The position numbers were made by a program, and so were the translations under genes. From Streptomyces sp. NBC_01298 (GTDB taxonomy: Bacteria; Actinomycetota; Actinomycetes; Streptomycetales; Streptomycetaceae), in contig NZ_CP108414.1 in NCBI RefSeq assembly GCF_035978755.1, positions 558,001-622,000 on the forward strand: a stretch of DNA of 64,000 bases, in the 5' to 3' direction. The notes beneath the pieces were generated by a model. That model worked only from the letters and a program-made list of their open reading frames with translations, did not search any database and was not told the DNA's origin. Positions 7,989 through 16,639 of the stretch are shown here, one piece after another; within the stretch, counting starts at the first letter, position 1; each line of letters starts with the position of its first letter.

Positions 7989-9341
7989 ATGGAACAGGCG
8001 CGACAGCCCGCATCACCGCAGCAGCCCGCATCGCTCCGTCAGCTCCTCCTCGCCCCCGGGACCCTGCGACTGCTCGTCCTCTCGGCGCTCATCGGGATCC
8101 CGGTCTCACTGTTCGCCTTCGGCTTCGTCAGCCTCGAACACGAACTCCAGCACTGGCTGTGGCACACCGCGCCGGACCTGCTCGGCTACTCCCGCGCCCC
8201 CTGGTGGTGGGGCCTGCCCACGCTCACCCTCGCCGGACTGCTGGCCGCGCCGATCATCACGCGGATGGCCGGCGCCGGCGGACACGTCCCCGCCTACGGC
8301 TTCGGCGGCCCGCCGACCATGCCCCGCGAGACCCCGAGCGTGATCCTGGCCGCGCTGGCCTGTCTGCCCCTCGGTGTGATGCTCGGCCCCGAGGCACCCC
8401 TCATGGCGATCGGCAGCGGCCTCGCCCTCCTCAGCATCCGCGCCGCCCAGCGCGCCACCCAGCCCGAGCTGGCCACGGTGCTCGGCATGGCCGGATCCAC
8501 CGCCGCCATCAGCACGATCTTCGGCAGTCCGCTGATCCCGGTGGTGATGGTGCTGGAGGGAGCCGCCCTCGTGGCCGGGGGCCCGCGCCTGTTCGTACTG
8601 ATCCTGCCCGCCCTGCTCGCCAGCGGGGTCGGAGCCCTGGTCTTCACCGGCTTCGGCCACTGGACCGGCCTCGGCATCGGCGCGCTGACCCTCCCCCAGG
8701 AACCCGCCGCCGGCCTGCCCGACGCGGGCGACTTCCTGTGGGGCATCCCCATGGCCGCCCTGATCGGGGTCGTCGTCGCCCTGGGCAAGTCCGCAGGCCT
8801 GCGCGTCCACGCCTGGACGGGCACCTCCATGCAGCGGATCGTCCTGTGCGCGGTGGCCGTCGGCGTCTGCGTCACCGGCTACGCGCTGATCACCGGACGC
8901 TCCCCCGAGGAGGTGGCGCTGTCCGGGCAGAACACCGTCGGCCAGCTGGCCGCCGAGCCCTCGTCCTGGGCGGTGGGCGCGCTGGTGGCCCTCTCGGTCT
9001 TCAAGCTGATCGGCTGGAGCATCGCCCTGGGCAGCCTCCGGGGCGGCCCGATCTTCCCGTCCATCATGATCGGGGCCGCGATCGGCGTCGCCTTCGGCAG
9101 CCTTCCCGGCTTCGGCATGGGACCCGCCCTGGCGGCCGGCATCTGCGCGGCCGGAGTGGCCGGCACCCGGCTCCCGGTGACCGGCGTGGTGCTGGCCGCA
9201 GCCCTGCTGGGCAAGGAGGCACCCACGCTGATGCCGCTGCTGGTGATCTCGGCGGTGACGGCCCTCCTGGCCTCCTCCCTGATCGACCGCGCGCGCCCCG
9301 CCGACCCGGCCCACCTGCAGCCCGCCCCGGCCGACGCCTGA
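7989..9341 (+). CDS. ClC-family chloride channel/transporter
   Basis: 450-residue polytopic membrane protein of the voltage-gated chloride channel (ClC) family. Three selectivity-filter signatures are recognisable in variant form: GAGGHVPAYGFGG early, GPEAPL at about residue 132-137 with the gating glutamate retained, and GGPIFPS late. ClC proteins carry Cl-, sometimes in exchange for H+, across the cytoplasmic membrane. No CBS domains follow. Start ATG 7989 has GGAGG about 11 nt upstream. The gene is divergent from the GH31 gene and ends at a strong hairpin. Confidence 0.85.
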   Translation: MEQARQPASPQQPASLRQLLLAPGTLRLLVLSALIGIPVSLFAFGFVSLEHELQHWLWHTAPDLLGYSRAPWWWGLPTLTLAGLLAAPIITRMAGAGGHVPAYGFGGPPTMPRETPSVILAALACLPLGVMLGPEAPLMAIGSGLALLSIRAAQRATQPELATVLGMAGSTAAISTIFGSPLIPVVMVLEGAALVAGGPRLFVLILPALLASGVGALVFTGFGHWTGLGIGALTLPQEPAAGLPDAGDFLWGIPMAALIGVVVALGKSAGLRVHAWTGTSMQRIVLCAVAVGVCVTGYALITGRSPEEVALSGQNTVGQLAAEPSSWAVGALVALSVFKLIGWSIALGSLRGGPIFPSIMIGAAIGVAFGSLPGFGMGPALAAGICAAGVAGTRLPVTGVVLAAALLGKEAPTLMPLLVISAVTALLASSLIDRARPADPAHLQPAPADA

Positions 9342-9346
9342 GCCCG

Positions 9347-9372
9347 CGGGCGGGCCGGGGCCGGCCCGCCCG
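9347..9372. terminator. GC hairpin between convergent genes
   Basis: A 10-bp stem, CGGGCGGGCC (9347-9356) pairing with GGCCCGCCCG (9363-9372), has a 6-nt loop. It starts 5 bp after the ClC stop and faces the convergent monooxygenase gene ending at 9418. There is no U-tract, as is usual in Streptomyces. Confidence 0.6.
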
Positions 9373-9417
9373 GGCCGGGCCCCGGCGGCTCGGGCCGGCC
9401 CGCTCAGGCCGGGCACC

Positions 9418-9732
9418 TCAGGCCGGGCCGGCGGGCAGGGCCGAGTACGGGTGGACCTCGATCCGCATGGGCGGCTCGGCGAGCAGGCCGATGATCTCGT
9501 CGCGCAGTTCGTCGGCGAGCGGGCTGTTCTCGTAGGCGTCCTTCGCCTCGCGGCTCCGGAACACCTCCATGTTCCACAGCACGTCGGGGTCGGCGTCCTC
9601 GCGGGCGATGATGAAGCGGTCCGAGGACCCCGACTTCTCCATCCCGGCCGTGGCCAGCTCGAAGAGCTTGTCGCCGAGTCCGGGCTTGGCCCGCATCTTG
9701 ATCAGGTACGCGGGCTGGTCCTGCAGTGCCAT
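9418..9732 (-). CDS. ABM-domain (antibiotic biosynthesis monooxygenase-like) protein
   Basis: 104 residues with the dimeric alpha/beta ABM fold: YLIKMRAKPGLGDKLFEL, an LWNMEVFRSREAKDAYENS segment, and a typical 'A-H-NSP-A' helix. Members include quinone-forming and heme-degrading monooxygenases and many uncharacterised stress-related proteins. ATG 9732 has GGAGGA 4 nt upstream. It is divergent from a TetR regulator, with two perfect palindromes in between, so it is very likely the repressor's target. Confidence 0.85.
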   Translation of the reverse strand: MALQDQPAYLIKMRAKPGLGDKLFELATAGMEKSGSSDRFIIAREDADPDVLWNMEVFRSREAKDAYENSPLADELRDEIIGLLAEPPMRIEVHPYSALPAGPA

Positions 9733-9781
9733 GGTTCCTCCTGCTGTTTCACGTGGGCGGTCCTTCGACGGCCCATCGGCC

Positions 9782-9820
9782 TGGAACGCCGTTCCACACT
9801 CAGTCTGGAACGACGTTCCA
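9782..9820. promoter_or_regulatory. Twin TetR-type operators
   Basis: TGGAACGCCGTTCCA (9782-9796) and TGGAACGACGTTCCA (9806-9820) are perfect 7-bp inverted repeats around one central base. Their centres are 24 bp apart and both lie in the 107-bp gap between the divergent monooxygenase and TetR starts. A -10-like CAAAAT (9828-9833) lies 6 nt before the TetR GTG, so a repressor on the second operator would block the regulator's own promoter. Confidence 0.8.
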
Positions 9821-9839
9821 TCCATGTCAAAATGGTGGA

Positions 9840-10538
9840 GTGACACCACCGACGCGCAAGAAGTCCGAGCGGCGCAGCGACGCCCTCTCCCGTGAGCGGA
9901 TCGTCGAGGCCGCCGTCGACCTGCTGGACACCGCGGGCGAGAGCGGGCTGACCTTCCGGGCCCTGAGCGAACGTCTGGCCACCGGCCCCGGGGCCATCTA
10001 CTGGCACGTGGCCGGCAAGGGCGAACTGCTGGCCGCGGCCACCGAGCACACCGTCACCACCGCCCTCGCCGGCGGGACGGACGGACCGCCGGAAGAGATC
10101 CGCGCCGTCGCCCTCGGCCTCTTCGACGCGATCGAGGGGCACCCGTGGCTCGCCGCCCAGCTCGCCACCCAGCTCTCCCACCACCCCTCCGGGCCGGTGG
10201 CACTGAGGGTCTTCGAGACCATCGGGCGACAGGTGTACGCGCTGGACGTGCCCGCGAGCAGCTGGTTCACCGCGACGTCCGCGCTGGTGCACTACATCCT
10301 CGGCGCGGCCGGCCAGCACGCCGCGAACCGGATGCGCGCCCGCGACCTCGGCCCGGAGGCCGACCGCGACGCCTACATCGACTCAGTGGCGCAGTCGTGG
10401 AAACAGCTCGACCCCGGGGACCATCCCTTCATCCGGGCGCTCGCGGACCAGGGACTCGACCATGACGACCGCGCACAGTTCCTCGCCGGTGTCGATCTCA
10501 TCGTCGCGGGCATGACCGACCCTTTGCCCTTTTCATAG
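9840..10538 (+). CDS. TetR-family transcriptional repressor
   Basis: 232 residues. The N-terminal HTH (about 15-60) has the TetR pattern: IVEAAVDLLDTAGESGLTF, then ALSERLATGPGAIYWHV, which reads directly onto the TetR recognition helix. The C-terminal all-helical domain is the ligand/dimer part. The GTG at 9840 is the first in-frame start after the operator. No Shine-Dalgarno at proper distance exists and a -10-like CAAAAT lies 6 nt upstream, so the mRNA may be leaderless. It probably represses itself and the ABM gene through the twin operators. Confidence 0.9.
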   Translation: MTPPTRKKSERRSDALSRERIVEAAVDLLDTAGESGLTFRALSERLATGPGAIYWHVAGKGELLAAATEHTVTTALAGGTDGPPEEIRAVALGLFDAIEGHPWLAAQLATQLSHHPSGPVALRVFETIGRQVYALDVPASSWFTATSALVHYILGAAGQHAANRMRARDLGPEADRDAYIDSVAQSWKQLDPGDHPFIRALADQGLDHDDRAQFLAGVDLIVAGMTDPLPFS

Positions 10539-10630
10539 CCTTTGGTGACGAACCATCGCTTTCCTCGCGCGCTCTCACAGGCCGGCAGCCGTACCGGCCG
10601 CCTCCGCACAGGGCTCAGGAGTCACGCACG

Positions 10631-11752
10631 ATGAAGCACGGCACACGCCGGGAGGCGCGGCACGGACACGGTCGGATCGAGGGACACAGCGGCGACCGGC
10701 CGCCCCGCTGGCGGCGGTGGCTCGGGGTGGCCGTCCCGCTGGTCACCGTGTGCGGGCTGGCCGCCGGGGTGCTGATCCACCTCGACCCGTTCGACGACAC
10801 CGGCGACATCGTGCACCTCGACGAGCCCGGTACCAGGGCCCGGGGGAAGGGCGGTGGCGCGTCGGACGACCCGCTGACCCTGCTGCCCACGGGACCGGCG
10901 CCCGAGCTGAAGGTGTCCGGCACCATCCCCGAGGACGGCAGCAAGGTGATGGTGACCACCCTCGCGGGGAAGAAGTCCCATTTCACCGGCAAGGTCTGGC
11001 TCTGGGTGCCGCCGCAGTACCACGACCCGAAGTACGCGCACAGCGGCTTCCCGGTGATGATCGCGCTGCCCGGCGGGCCCGGCTTCAACGAGAACTACTG
11101 GAGCGGGAGCAACCTCAAGCTGGAGGCGAACATCTCCAAGTGGTCCAAGGAGGGCGCCAGCCTCCCCTTCATCCTCGCCATGCCCGTACTGAACCCCGGA
11201 TCGGACAAGAACGGGCTCTACTGGGACGGCAGCGACATTCCCGGCCAGCCGAAGATGGGCACCTGGCTCACCGAGGACGTCCCCGACCTGGTCCGGGCGA
11301 CGTTCCGTACGATCAAGTCCCGCGACGGCTGGGCCTTCATGGGCAGCTCCTCCGGCGGCTTCGCCGGGCTCAAGGCGGTGCTGCAGAAGCCCGACCGGTT
11401 CCGGGCCGTGATCGCCGGCGGGCCCGACATCGTCCCCGACTCCCGGTTGTGGAACGGCCACCCCGAGGAGAAGGCCCAGAACAGTCCGCCCGAGCTCGCG
11501 CGGAAGCTGATCGACCGGGACGGACCCGAGGTGGACCTCGCCTTCCAGGTCGGCACCAAGGGCAGCGACGTCCAGAACCGGCCGCCCATCGAGAAGTTCA
11601 TCAAGGACTACGGCAAGGGGCCCGTGAAGACGAAGTTCCACGTCGACCAGGGCGGCGGCCACGACGCGTACAGCTACGTTCCCGGCATGTACGACGGCGG
11701 GCTCATCCAGTGGGTCAGCACGCTCATGCGAGGGCCCGTCCCCAGCCCGTGA
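10631..11752 (+). CDS. Secreted/anchored esterase (mycolyltransferase-like alpha/beta hydrolase)
   Basis: 373 residues. A charged N-terminus (about 1-30) precedes one membrane segment (WLGVAVPLVTVCGLAAGVL), so the enzyme sits outside the membrane or is released. The body is an esterase D/antigen 85-type alpha/beta hydrolase: nucleophile elbow GSSSGG, an oxyanion-type ALPGGPGFNENYW loop, and a His in QGGGHDAYSY near the C-terminus. Substrate is unknown. AGGAG lies about 9 nt before ATG 10631. Its 3' end overlaps the convergent small gene by 29 bp. Confidence 0.85.
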   Translation: MKHGTRREARHGHGRIEGHSGDRPPRWRRWLGVAVPLVTVCGLAAGVLIHLDPFDDTGDIVHLDEPGTRARGKGGGASDDPLTLLPTGPAPELKVSGTIPEDGSKVMVTTLAGKKSHFTGKVWLWVPPQYHDPKYAHSGFPVMIALPGGPGFNENYWSGSNLKLEANISKWSKEGASLPFILAMPVLNPGSDKNGLYWDGSDIPGQPKMGTWLTEDVPDLVRATFRTIKSRDGWAFMGSSSGGFAGLKAVLQKPDRFRAVIAGGPDIVPDSRLWNGHPEEKAQNSPPELARKLIDRDGPEVDLAFQVGTKGSDVQNRPPIEKFIKDYGKGPVKTKFHVDQGGGHDAYSYVPGMYDGGLIQWVSTLMRGPVPSP

Positions 11753-12026
11753 CGGGCGGCGGGCTCACGGCCAGGACCGGCGCCGCCGGGGAGCCGTGGC
11801 GGTGCCCGCAGGGGTCGAAGACCATGACCACCGGCTGCCCCGGACGCTGGCGCCAGGAGATGCGCTCGGGGGGTTCCTCGCACACCGGGCAGCACGGCAG
11901 CGGACCCGGCCGGCTCGCCGGGCCGGGCGGGCTCGCCGGGCTCGGCCGGCCCGCCGGGTTCAGCCGCCTCGGCTCCACCCGGTACTCGGGGGCGGCCGCG
12001 AGCTGCGTGGAGTACGGATCGCTCAT
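11724..12026 (-). CDS. Small Cys-rich hypothetical protein
   Basis: 100 residues starting MSDPYSTQLAAAPEYR, with a Pro/Gly-rich middle (about 25-42). A possible zinc-ribbon follows: CCPVC at about 46-50, then CGH about 25 residues later. I do not recognise the function, though the CPVCEEPPERISWRQRPG segment looks conserved rather than random. ATG 12026 has AGGGAG 5 nt upstream. The last 29 bp overlap the convergent esterase gene. Confidence 0.6.
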   Translation of the reverse strand: MSDPYSTQLAAAPEYRVEPRRLNPAGRPSPASPPGPASRPGPLPCCPVCEEPPERISWRQRPGQPVVMVFDPCGHRHGSPAAPVLAVSPPPVTGWGRALA

Positions 12027-12177
12027 GGAGACTCCCTGGTCGTGCGGTTGGGCTGATCGCACTGTGCCATGGACGTGCCCCGTTGCGCACGGGTGAATCC
12101 TCCAGTGTTCCGGCGATGTTCCGCAGGTCAGAGGTGTGCGCCGGGGGCTCCTCCCGGCCCTCCCGGGATCGCGCCCC

Positions 12178-12846
12178 TCAGCGCGGCCCTTCGGCGACCT
12201 CCACCACACCCGATTCGTACGCGGCGATGACCGCCTGGGCGCGGTCGCGGACCCCCAGCTTGCAGAAGAGGCCGGTGATGTGGTTCTTGACCGTGGAGAC
12301 GCTGATGTCCAGCTCCGCGGCGATCTCCGTGTTGTCGTGTCCGGTGGCCAGTAGCCGCCAGATCTCCCGCTCCCGCGGGGTGAGTCCGGCCGGGACTCCG
12401 GCCGTCGGGCGGGCGGGCCGCTCGGGGATCCGTACGTACGTGGAGATCAGCCGGGTCAGCAGGCGCGGCGCCACGGCGGCCTCACCGGTGTGGACGGTCC
12501 GGATCGCGGCGGTCAGTTCCTCCGGGGAGACGTCCTTGGGCAGGAACCCGTAGGCCCCGGCCCGCAGGGCGGCGACCACGTACTCGTCCATGTCGAAGGT
12601 GCTCAGCGCCAGGACCCGGCACCGCGGCAGCAGCCCGGACAGTTCCGCGGTGGCCCCGACCCCGTCCAGGACCGGCATCCGGATGTCCATGACGGCCACG
12701 TCGGGCCGCAGCCGCTGCGCCAGGGCGACCGCCTCGGCGCCGTCCCCGGCCTCGCCGACGACCTCGAACTCCGGCTCGGGGGCCAGGATCAGCGCCAGGC
12801 CCCGCCGGACGAGCGGCTGGTCGTCCGCGATGAGCACACGGATCAT
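12178..12846 (-). CDS. NarL/FixJ-family response regulator
   Basis: 222 residues. The receiver domain has acidic residues in ADDQPLVRRG, the phosphorylated Asp in VAVMDIRMP (about 54) and the conserved Lys in FLPKDVS. A C-terminal LuxR-type HTH (about 150-212) follows, with GLTPREREIWRLLATGHDN. ATG 12846 overlaps the kinase stop by 4 nt (ATGA), so the pair is co-translated. The likely target is the divergent MMPL exporter gene upstream of the kinase. Confidence 0.93.
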   Translation of the reverse strand: MIRVLIADDQPLVRRGLALILAPEPEFEVVGEAGDGAEAVALAQRLRPDVAVMDIRMPVLDGVGATAELSGLLPRCRVLALSTFDMDEYVVAALRAGAYGFLPKDVSPEELTAAIRTVHTGEAAVAPRLLTRLISTYVRIPERPARPTAGVPAGLTPREREIWRLLATGHDNTEIAAELDISVSTVKNHITGLFCKLGVRDRAQAVIAAYESGVVEVAEGPR

Positions 12847-14147
12847 CCGCGTTCTTCCTCTCCCTCTCCCCCGGACGCGTCCGGCCCGGGCGGCGCCGGC
12901 AGGCGCGCCGCCACCCGGAATCCGCCGCCGGCCAGGGCGGCCGCCTCCAGGGTGCCGCCCTGCAGGGCGACCCGTTCGCGCATGCCGATCAGACCGTAAC
13001 CGGAAGCCTGAGCCGGCCGCGCGGGCCGGTCCCCCGACCCTTCGTCGCGGACCTCCACCGTCACCTCGTCCGGACGATACGTCAGCCGTACGTGGGCCCG
13101 GGTGCGCCCGGCGTGCTTGCGGGCGTTGGTCAGCGACTCCTGCACGATGCGGAACACCGTCAGGCCGAGGGCCGGCGGCAGCGGGCGGACCGGTCCGTCC
13201 ACCGTGAACCCGGTCTCCAGGCCGCCGAGCCCGGCTTCGGCGACGATCCGGTCCAGGTCGCCGGGACCGGGCTGCGGGGCCGGCGGGGTGTGTTCCGGCT
13301 CCTCCCCCGCCCGCAGCACGTCGAGGAGCTGCCTCATCTCGCGCAGCGCCATCCGCCCGGAACCCTCCAGGGTGACCAGGGCCTCGCGGGCCGCCCCCGG
13401 GTCGTGCGCGAGGTTGGCCCGCGCCCCGCCGGCCATCAGCTGCATGGTGGTGATGTGGTGCGCCACGATGTCGTGCAGCTCGCGGGCGATGCGGCGGCGC
13501 TCGTCGGCCACCGCCCGCTCGGCGAGCAGGATGCGCCTGGCCTCGGTCTCCTGGTGCCAGCGGCGCGTCAGCAGCGCGGCGGCGACGACGAGGAGGACGG
13601 CGACGGTGTTGCCGAGCAGGCCCATGTACCCGGTCGTGCCGCCGGAGCCGCTGCCGACCACCGTCAGCGGCACGGCCGCCAGGGCGGCCGCCGCCGTGAC
13701 CGCCGGGCCGCGCACGCGGGCCACGGAGTAGAGCGCGACGGTCGCTCCCGCGGAGAAGTGCGGGCCCTGTGCCGTGATCAGGTTCAGCGCCACGCCGAGG
13801 GCGAGGACGGCGCCGAGCACGGCGACCGGCCTGACCCGCCGGGCCAGCAGACAGGGCGCGGTCAGGACCACCAGGACGAGGGCGGACACCGAGAGGGGCC
13901 GGCCGTTCCCGGCCGCGCCGAACGCATAGCCGACCAGGTCCACGACGGCGGCGGCGATGGCCACGAGGGCGTCGTTGCGGGTCCAGTTCAGGGCCCGGAC
14001 CCCGTTCGGGATCCAAATCCCGTTCGGAGTCCGGGCCCCGCTCGGAGTCCGGGCCCCGTTCGGAGTCCGGGCCCCGCTCAAGGGCCGGGCCCCGCTCAAG
14101 GGCCGGGCGCCCTCGGGGCGCAGGTCGTCCGTCGTGGTCATCGGCAT
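12843..14147 (-). CDS. DesK/NarX-type sensor histidine kinase with hexapeptide-repeat N-terminus
   Basis: 434 residues. The N-terminal 55 residues hold seven imperfect six-residue units (ARPLSG, ARPLSG, ARTPNG, ARTPSG, ARTPNG, IWIPNG, VRALNW) before about five membrane helices. The HisKA_3 phosphoacceptor is the His of ELHDIVAHH (about 221). The HATPase follows, with FRIVQESLTNARKHA and GYGLIGMRERV. ATG 14147 has GGGAGGA 7 nt upstream. The repeat tail is expected on the cytoplasmic side and is not part of a known sensor fold. It forms an operon with the response regulator. Confidence 0.92.
   Translation of the reverse strand: MPMTTTDDLRPEGARPLSGARPLSGARTPNGARTPSGARTPNGIWIPNGVRALNWTRNDALVAIAAAVVDLVGYAFGAAGNGRPLSVSALVLVVLTAPCLLARRVRPVAVLGAVLALGVALNLITAQGPHFSAGATVALYSVARVRGPAVTAAAALAAVPLTVVGSGSGGTTGYMGLLGNTVAVLLVVAAALLTRRWHQETEARRILLAERAVADERRRIARELHDIVAHHITTMQLMAGGARANLAHDPGAAREALVTLEGSGRMALREMRQLLDVLRAGEEPEHTPPAPQPGPGDLDRIVAEAGLGGLETGFTVDGPVRPLPPALGLTVFRIVQESLTNARKHAGRTRAHVRLTYRPDEVTVEVRDEGSGDRPARPAQASGYGLIGMRERVALQGGTLEAAALAGGGFRVAARLPAPPGPDASGGEGEEERG
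13983..14108. repeat. 18-bp in-frame minisatellite in the kinase gene
   Basis: Seven 18-bp units encode the hexapeptide tail of the histidine kinase. The best conserved neighbours read CGGAGTCCGGGCCCCG with T/C changes between units. The outer units are more diverged, as expected for an array growing by slippage. Confidence 0.75.
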
Positions 14148-14352
14148 ATTCCCATCCTCCCATCGCGCGGCCCGCGGACCGTGGGCCCCGAGGAGGAGGG
14201 CGGACCAGGACCGGAGTCCTGGTCGGGGCCCGCACCGGTCTCTGGTCCCGGACGAGAGCTCCTCCCGGGACCCGACGTTCGGGGACGCGGCCGGTGATGA
14301 GCTGGTGAGCAGGCCGGGGACCCCCGGCCGCCGCCCCGTTACGGAGGACTCC

Positions 14353-16566
14353 TTGATCCGCGCCCTGACCGCCTTCGCCACCCGAAGTCCATGGAAGGTC
14401 ATAGCCCTCTGGGCCGTACTGGGCATCGCCCTGACGATCCTCGGCCAGGCTCTGGTCTTCCGCGCCACGCAGCCGAGCGCCGGCGCGTTCCTTCCGGCCT
14501 CCTACGATTCGGCGGCCGCGCTCGAGGTCGCGGAGGAGCACTTCGGGGTCGAGCCCGATGCCAACCCCCTGACCGTGCTGGTGGCCCGCGCCGACGGTGC
14601 GCCGCTGACCGCCGCCGACGAGCGCAGGATCGACGCCGAGGCGGCGAAGCTCACCCGGCAGCGGATCGTCATGCCGCGGCCCGAGGACACCCCGCCCTTC
14701 CTGGTGCAGGACCGTTCCCAGCTGCCCCGGATCAGCCCGGCGATGACGGCCCCGGACCGGAGCTTCCGCTTGCTGTCGGTCGAGTTGACCGGCAATCCCA
14801 TGGATCCCGGCATGCAGGACCTGTACCGGGCGTTCCGGGACCACACCCGGGCCGAGTTGGCGGAGGCGGGTCTGCGGACCGGGTTCACCGCCGGGCTCGC
14901 GGACACCGTGGACACCGCCGACGCGGAGGAGACCCGGTCGAAGATCGTGGGCGCCGTGATGCTCGCGGTGATCGTACTGCTGCACGTGCTGGTGTTCCGC
15001 GGCGTTCTGGCGGCGCTGCTGCCGCTGGTGGCCGTCACCATCATCGGCGGAGCGGCGGCCGGGGTCGTGGTCGGCGCCGCGCTGCTGACCGGCATCGACC
15101 TCGACGCGTCCACGCCCCAGTTGATCAGTGTGGTGCTGGTGGGCATCGGCATCGACTACTTCCTCTTCCTGCTCTTCCGCTTCCGCGAGCACGTGCGCGA
15201 GCACCCGGAGCAGTCGGGCCGGGCCGCGGCGGCCGAGGTCGCCGGCCGGGTCGGTACGGCGATCACCTGTGCGGCGCTGACCATCGTCGCCGCGTTCTCC
15301 ACCCTCGCGGTGGCCACCTTCGGCCAGTTCCGGGTGCTGGGCCCGGCCATCGCCGTGTCCGTACTGGTGATGCTGCTCGGCAGCCTGACCCTGATGCCGG
15401 CCATCCTCGCGGTCACCGGCCGCAGGATGTTCTGGCCCTCGCGGGCGCTGAAGCGGGAGCCCCGCGAGGGCGTGGCCGCGCGGACGGGCGGCCTGGTGGC
15501 GCGGCGGCCGCTGATGCTGGTGCTCGCCTCGGTGGCCCTGCTGGGGGCGCTGGCCGCGGGGACGGTCGGAATGCGGGTGGACTACGGGCAGAGCGGCGCG
15601 GACGGGGGGCGTACGGCCGCGGCGGCCACGGCGGCCGAGATCGCCCGCGCGCTGCCCGCCGGGGTGTCGGATCCGGCCGGCGTGTTCGTGACCGCCTCCG
15701 ACGGGAGCACGCTGACGGCCGAGCGCCTCGGTGGACTCTCCCGCGCGCTGGCCTCGGTCGGCGGAGTGGGCCGGGTGGCACCGGCGGTGCTGAGCGAGGA
15801 CCGCCGGGCGGCCCGCATCGACGTGTTCCCGACCGCCGATCCGCACGGACAGGAGGCCCGCGACCTGGTGTCCGGACCGGTCCGGGAAGCGGTGGCCGCG
15901 CACCGGCCCCCCGGTACCGAGGCCCATGTCGGCGGTACGGCGGCGATCTTCTCCGACATCGCGTCCGCGGTGGACAAGGACCTGAAGGTGGTCTTCCCGG
16001 TGGCGGCGGCGCTGATCGCGCTGATCCTGTTCCTGCTGCTGCGCAGCCTGCTCGCGCCGGTGGTCCTGATGCTCGCGGTGGGTCTGGGCTTCGTGGCCAC
16101 GCTGGGTGCCTCGACGCTGGTGTTCCAGCACGCGGCGGGCCGGCCGGGCGTGGACTTCTCGCTGCCGCTGGTGCTGTTCCTGTTCGTGGTCGCGCTGGGC
16201 ACCGACTACAACATCCTGATCACCGACCGGATCAGGGAGGAGATGGACCGGCCCGGTCCGGCCCGTGCGGCCGTGGCCCGGGCCGTGCGCCACACGGCGC
16301 CCGCCATCGCGACCGCGGGCCTGGTGCTGGCGTTCTCCTTCGGGAGCCTGGCCGCGAGCCCGGGGTCCACGACGCGGCAGATCGGATTTGCGACGGGCCT
16401 CGGGATCCTGCTGTCCGCGTTCGTGCTGTCGATCGTGCTGGTGCCGGCCCTGGCCTCGCTGCTGGGCCGCTCCCTGTGGTGGCCGGTCGGGCCCGGCCGC
16501 GACGTGCGGGAGCCGGCGGCGGAACCCGTGCCGCGGCCGGCGCCCGAACCGCTCACGGCCCGCTGA
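14353..16566 (+). CDS. MMPL-family RND transporter
   Basis: 737 residues with the duplicated RND layout. TM1 is followed by a large extracytoplasmic loop, then five TMs including VVLVGIGIDYFLFLLFR. The second half repeats this with VVALGTDYNILITDRI. MMPL proteins export lipids, pigments or drugs using the proton motive force; both halves retain the Asp-Tyr pair in GIDYF/GTDYN that carries protons. The TTG at 14353 was chosen because GGAGG (14343-14347) is 5 nt upstream and the first TM starts right after. It is divergent from the two-component pair, which probably controls it. Confidence 0.9.
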   Translation: MIRALTAFATRSPWKVIALWAVLGIALTILGQALVFRATQPSAGAFLPASYDSAAALEVAEEHFGVEPDANPLTVLVARADGAPLTAADERRIDAEAAKLTRQRIVMPRPEDTPPFLVQDRSQLPRISPAMTAPDRSFRLLSVELTGNPMDPGMQDLYRAFRDHTRAELAEAGLRTGFTAGLADTVDTADAEETRSKIVGAVMLAVIVLLHVLVFRGVLAALLPLVAVTIIGGAAAGVVVGAALLTGIDLDASTPQLISVVLVGIGIDYFLFLLFRFREHVREHPEQSGRAAAAEVAGRVGTAITCAALTIVAAFSTLAVATFGQFRVLGPAIAVSVLVMLLGSLTLMPAILAVTGRRMFWPSRALKREPREGVAARTGGLVARRPLMLVLASVALLGALAAGTVGMRVDYGQSGADGGRTAAAATAAEIARALPAGVSDPAGVFVTASDGSTLTAERLGGLSRALASVGGVGRVAPAVLSEDRRAARIDVFPTADPHGQEARDLVSGPVREAVAAHRPPGTEAHVGGTAAIFSDIASAVDKDLKVVFPVAAALIALILFLLLRSLLAPVVLMLAVGLGFVATLGASTLVFQHAAGRPGVDFSLPLVLFLFVVALGTDYNILITDRIREEMDRPGPARAAVARAVRHTAPAIATAGLVLAFSFGSLAASPGSTTRQIGFATGLGILLSAFVLSIVLVPALASLLGRSLWWPVGPGRDVREPAAEPVPRPAPEPLTAR

Positions 16567-16581
16567 ATCACCCCCTGAGCC

Positions 16582-16634
16582 GGGGGGCCGGTGCGCGGAG
16601 CCTCGTAGAAGCTTCTCCGCGACACCGGCCCCCC
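16582..16634. terminator. Long bidirectional hairpin
   Basis: GGGGGGCCGGTG (16582-16593) plus CGCGGAG (16594-16600) pair with CTCCGCG (16615-16621) and CACCGGCCCCCC (16623-16634). This makes a 19-bp stem with one bulged base and a 14-nt loop. It sits between the convergent MMPL and ABC-transporter genes. Confidence 0.8.
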
Positions 16635-16639
16635 CTCGC

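Noticed and set aside
12178..16293. Minus-strand frame of 1371 codons containing the response regulator
   Set aside because: The receiver domain starts cleanly at ATG 12846 with the ATGA overlap; upstream parts are off-frame shadows of the kinase and antisense of the MMPL gene.
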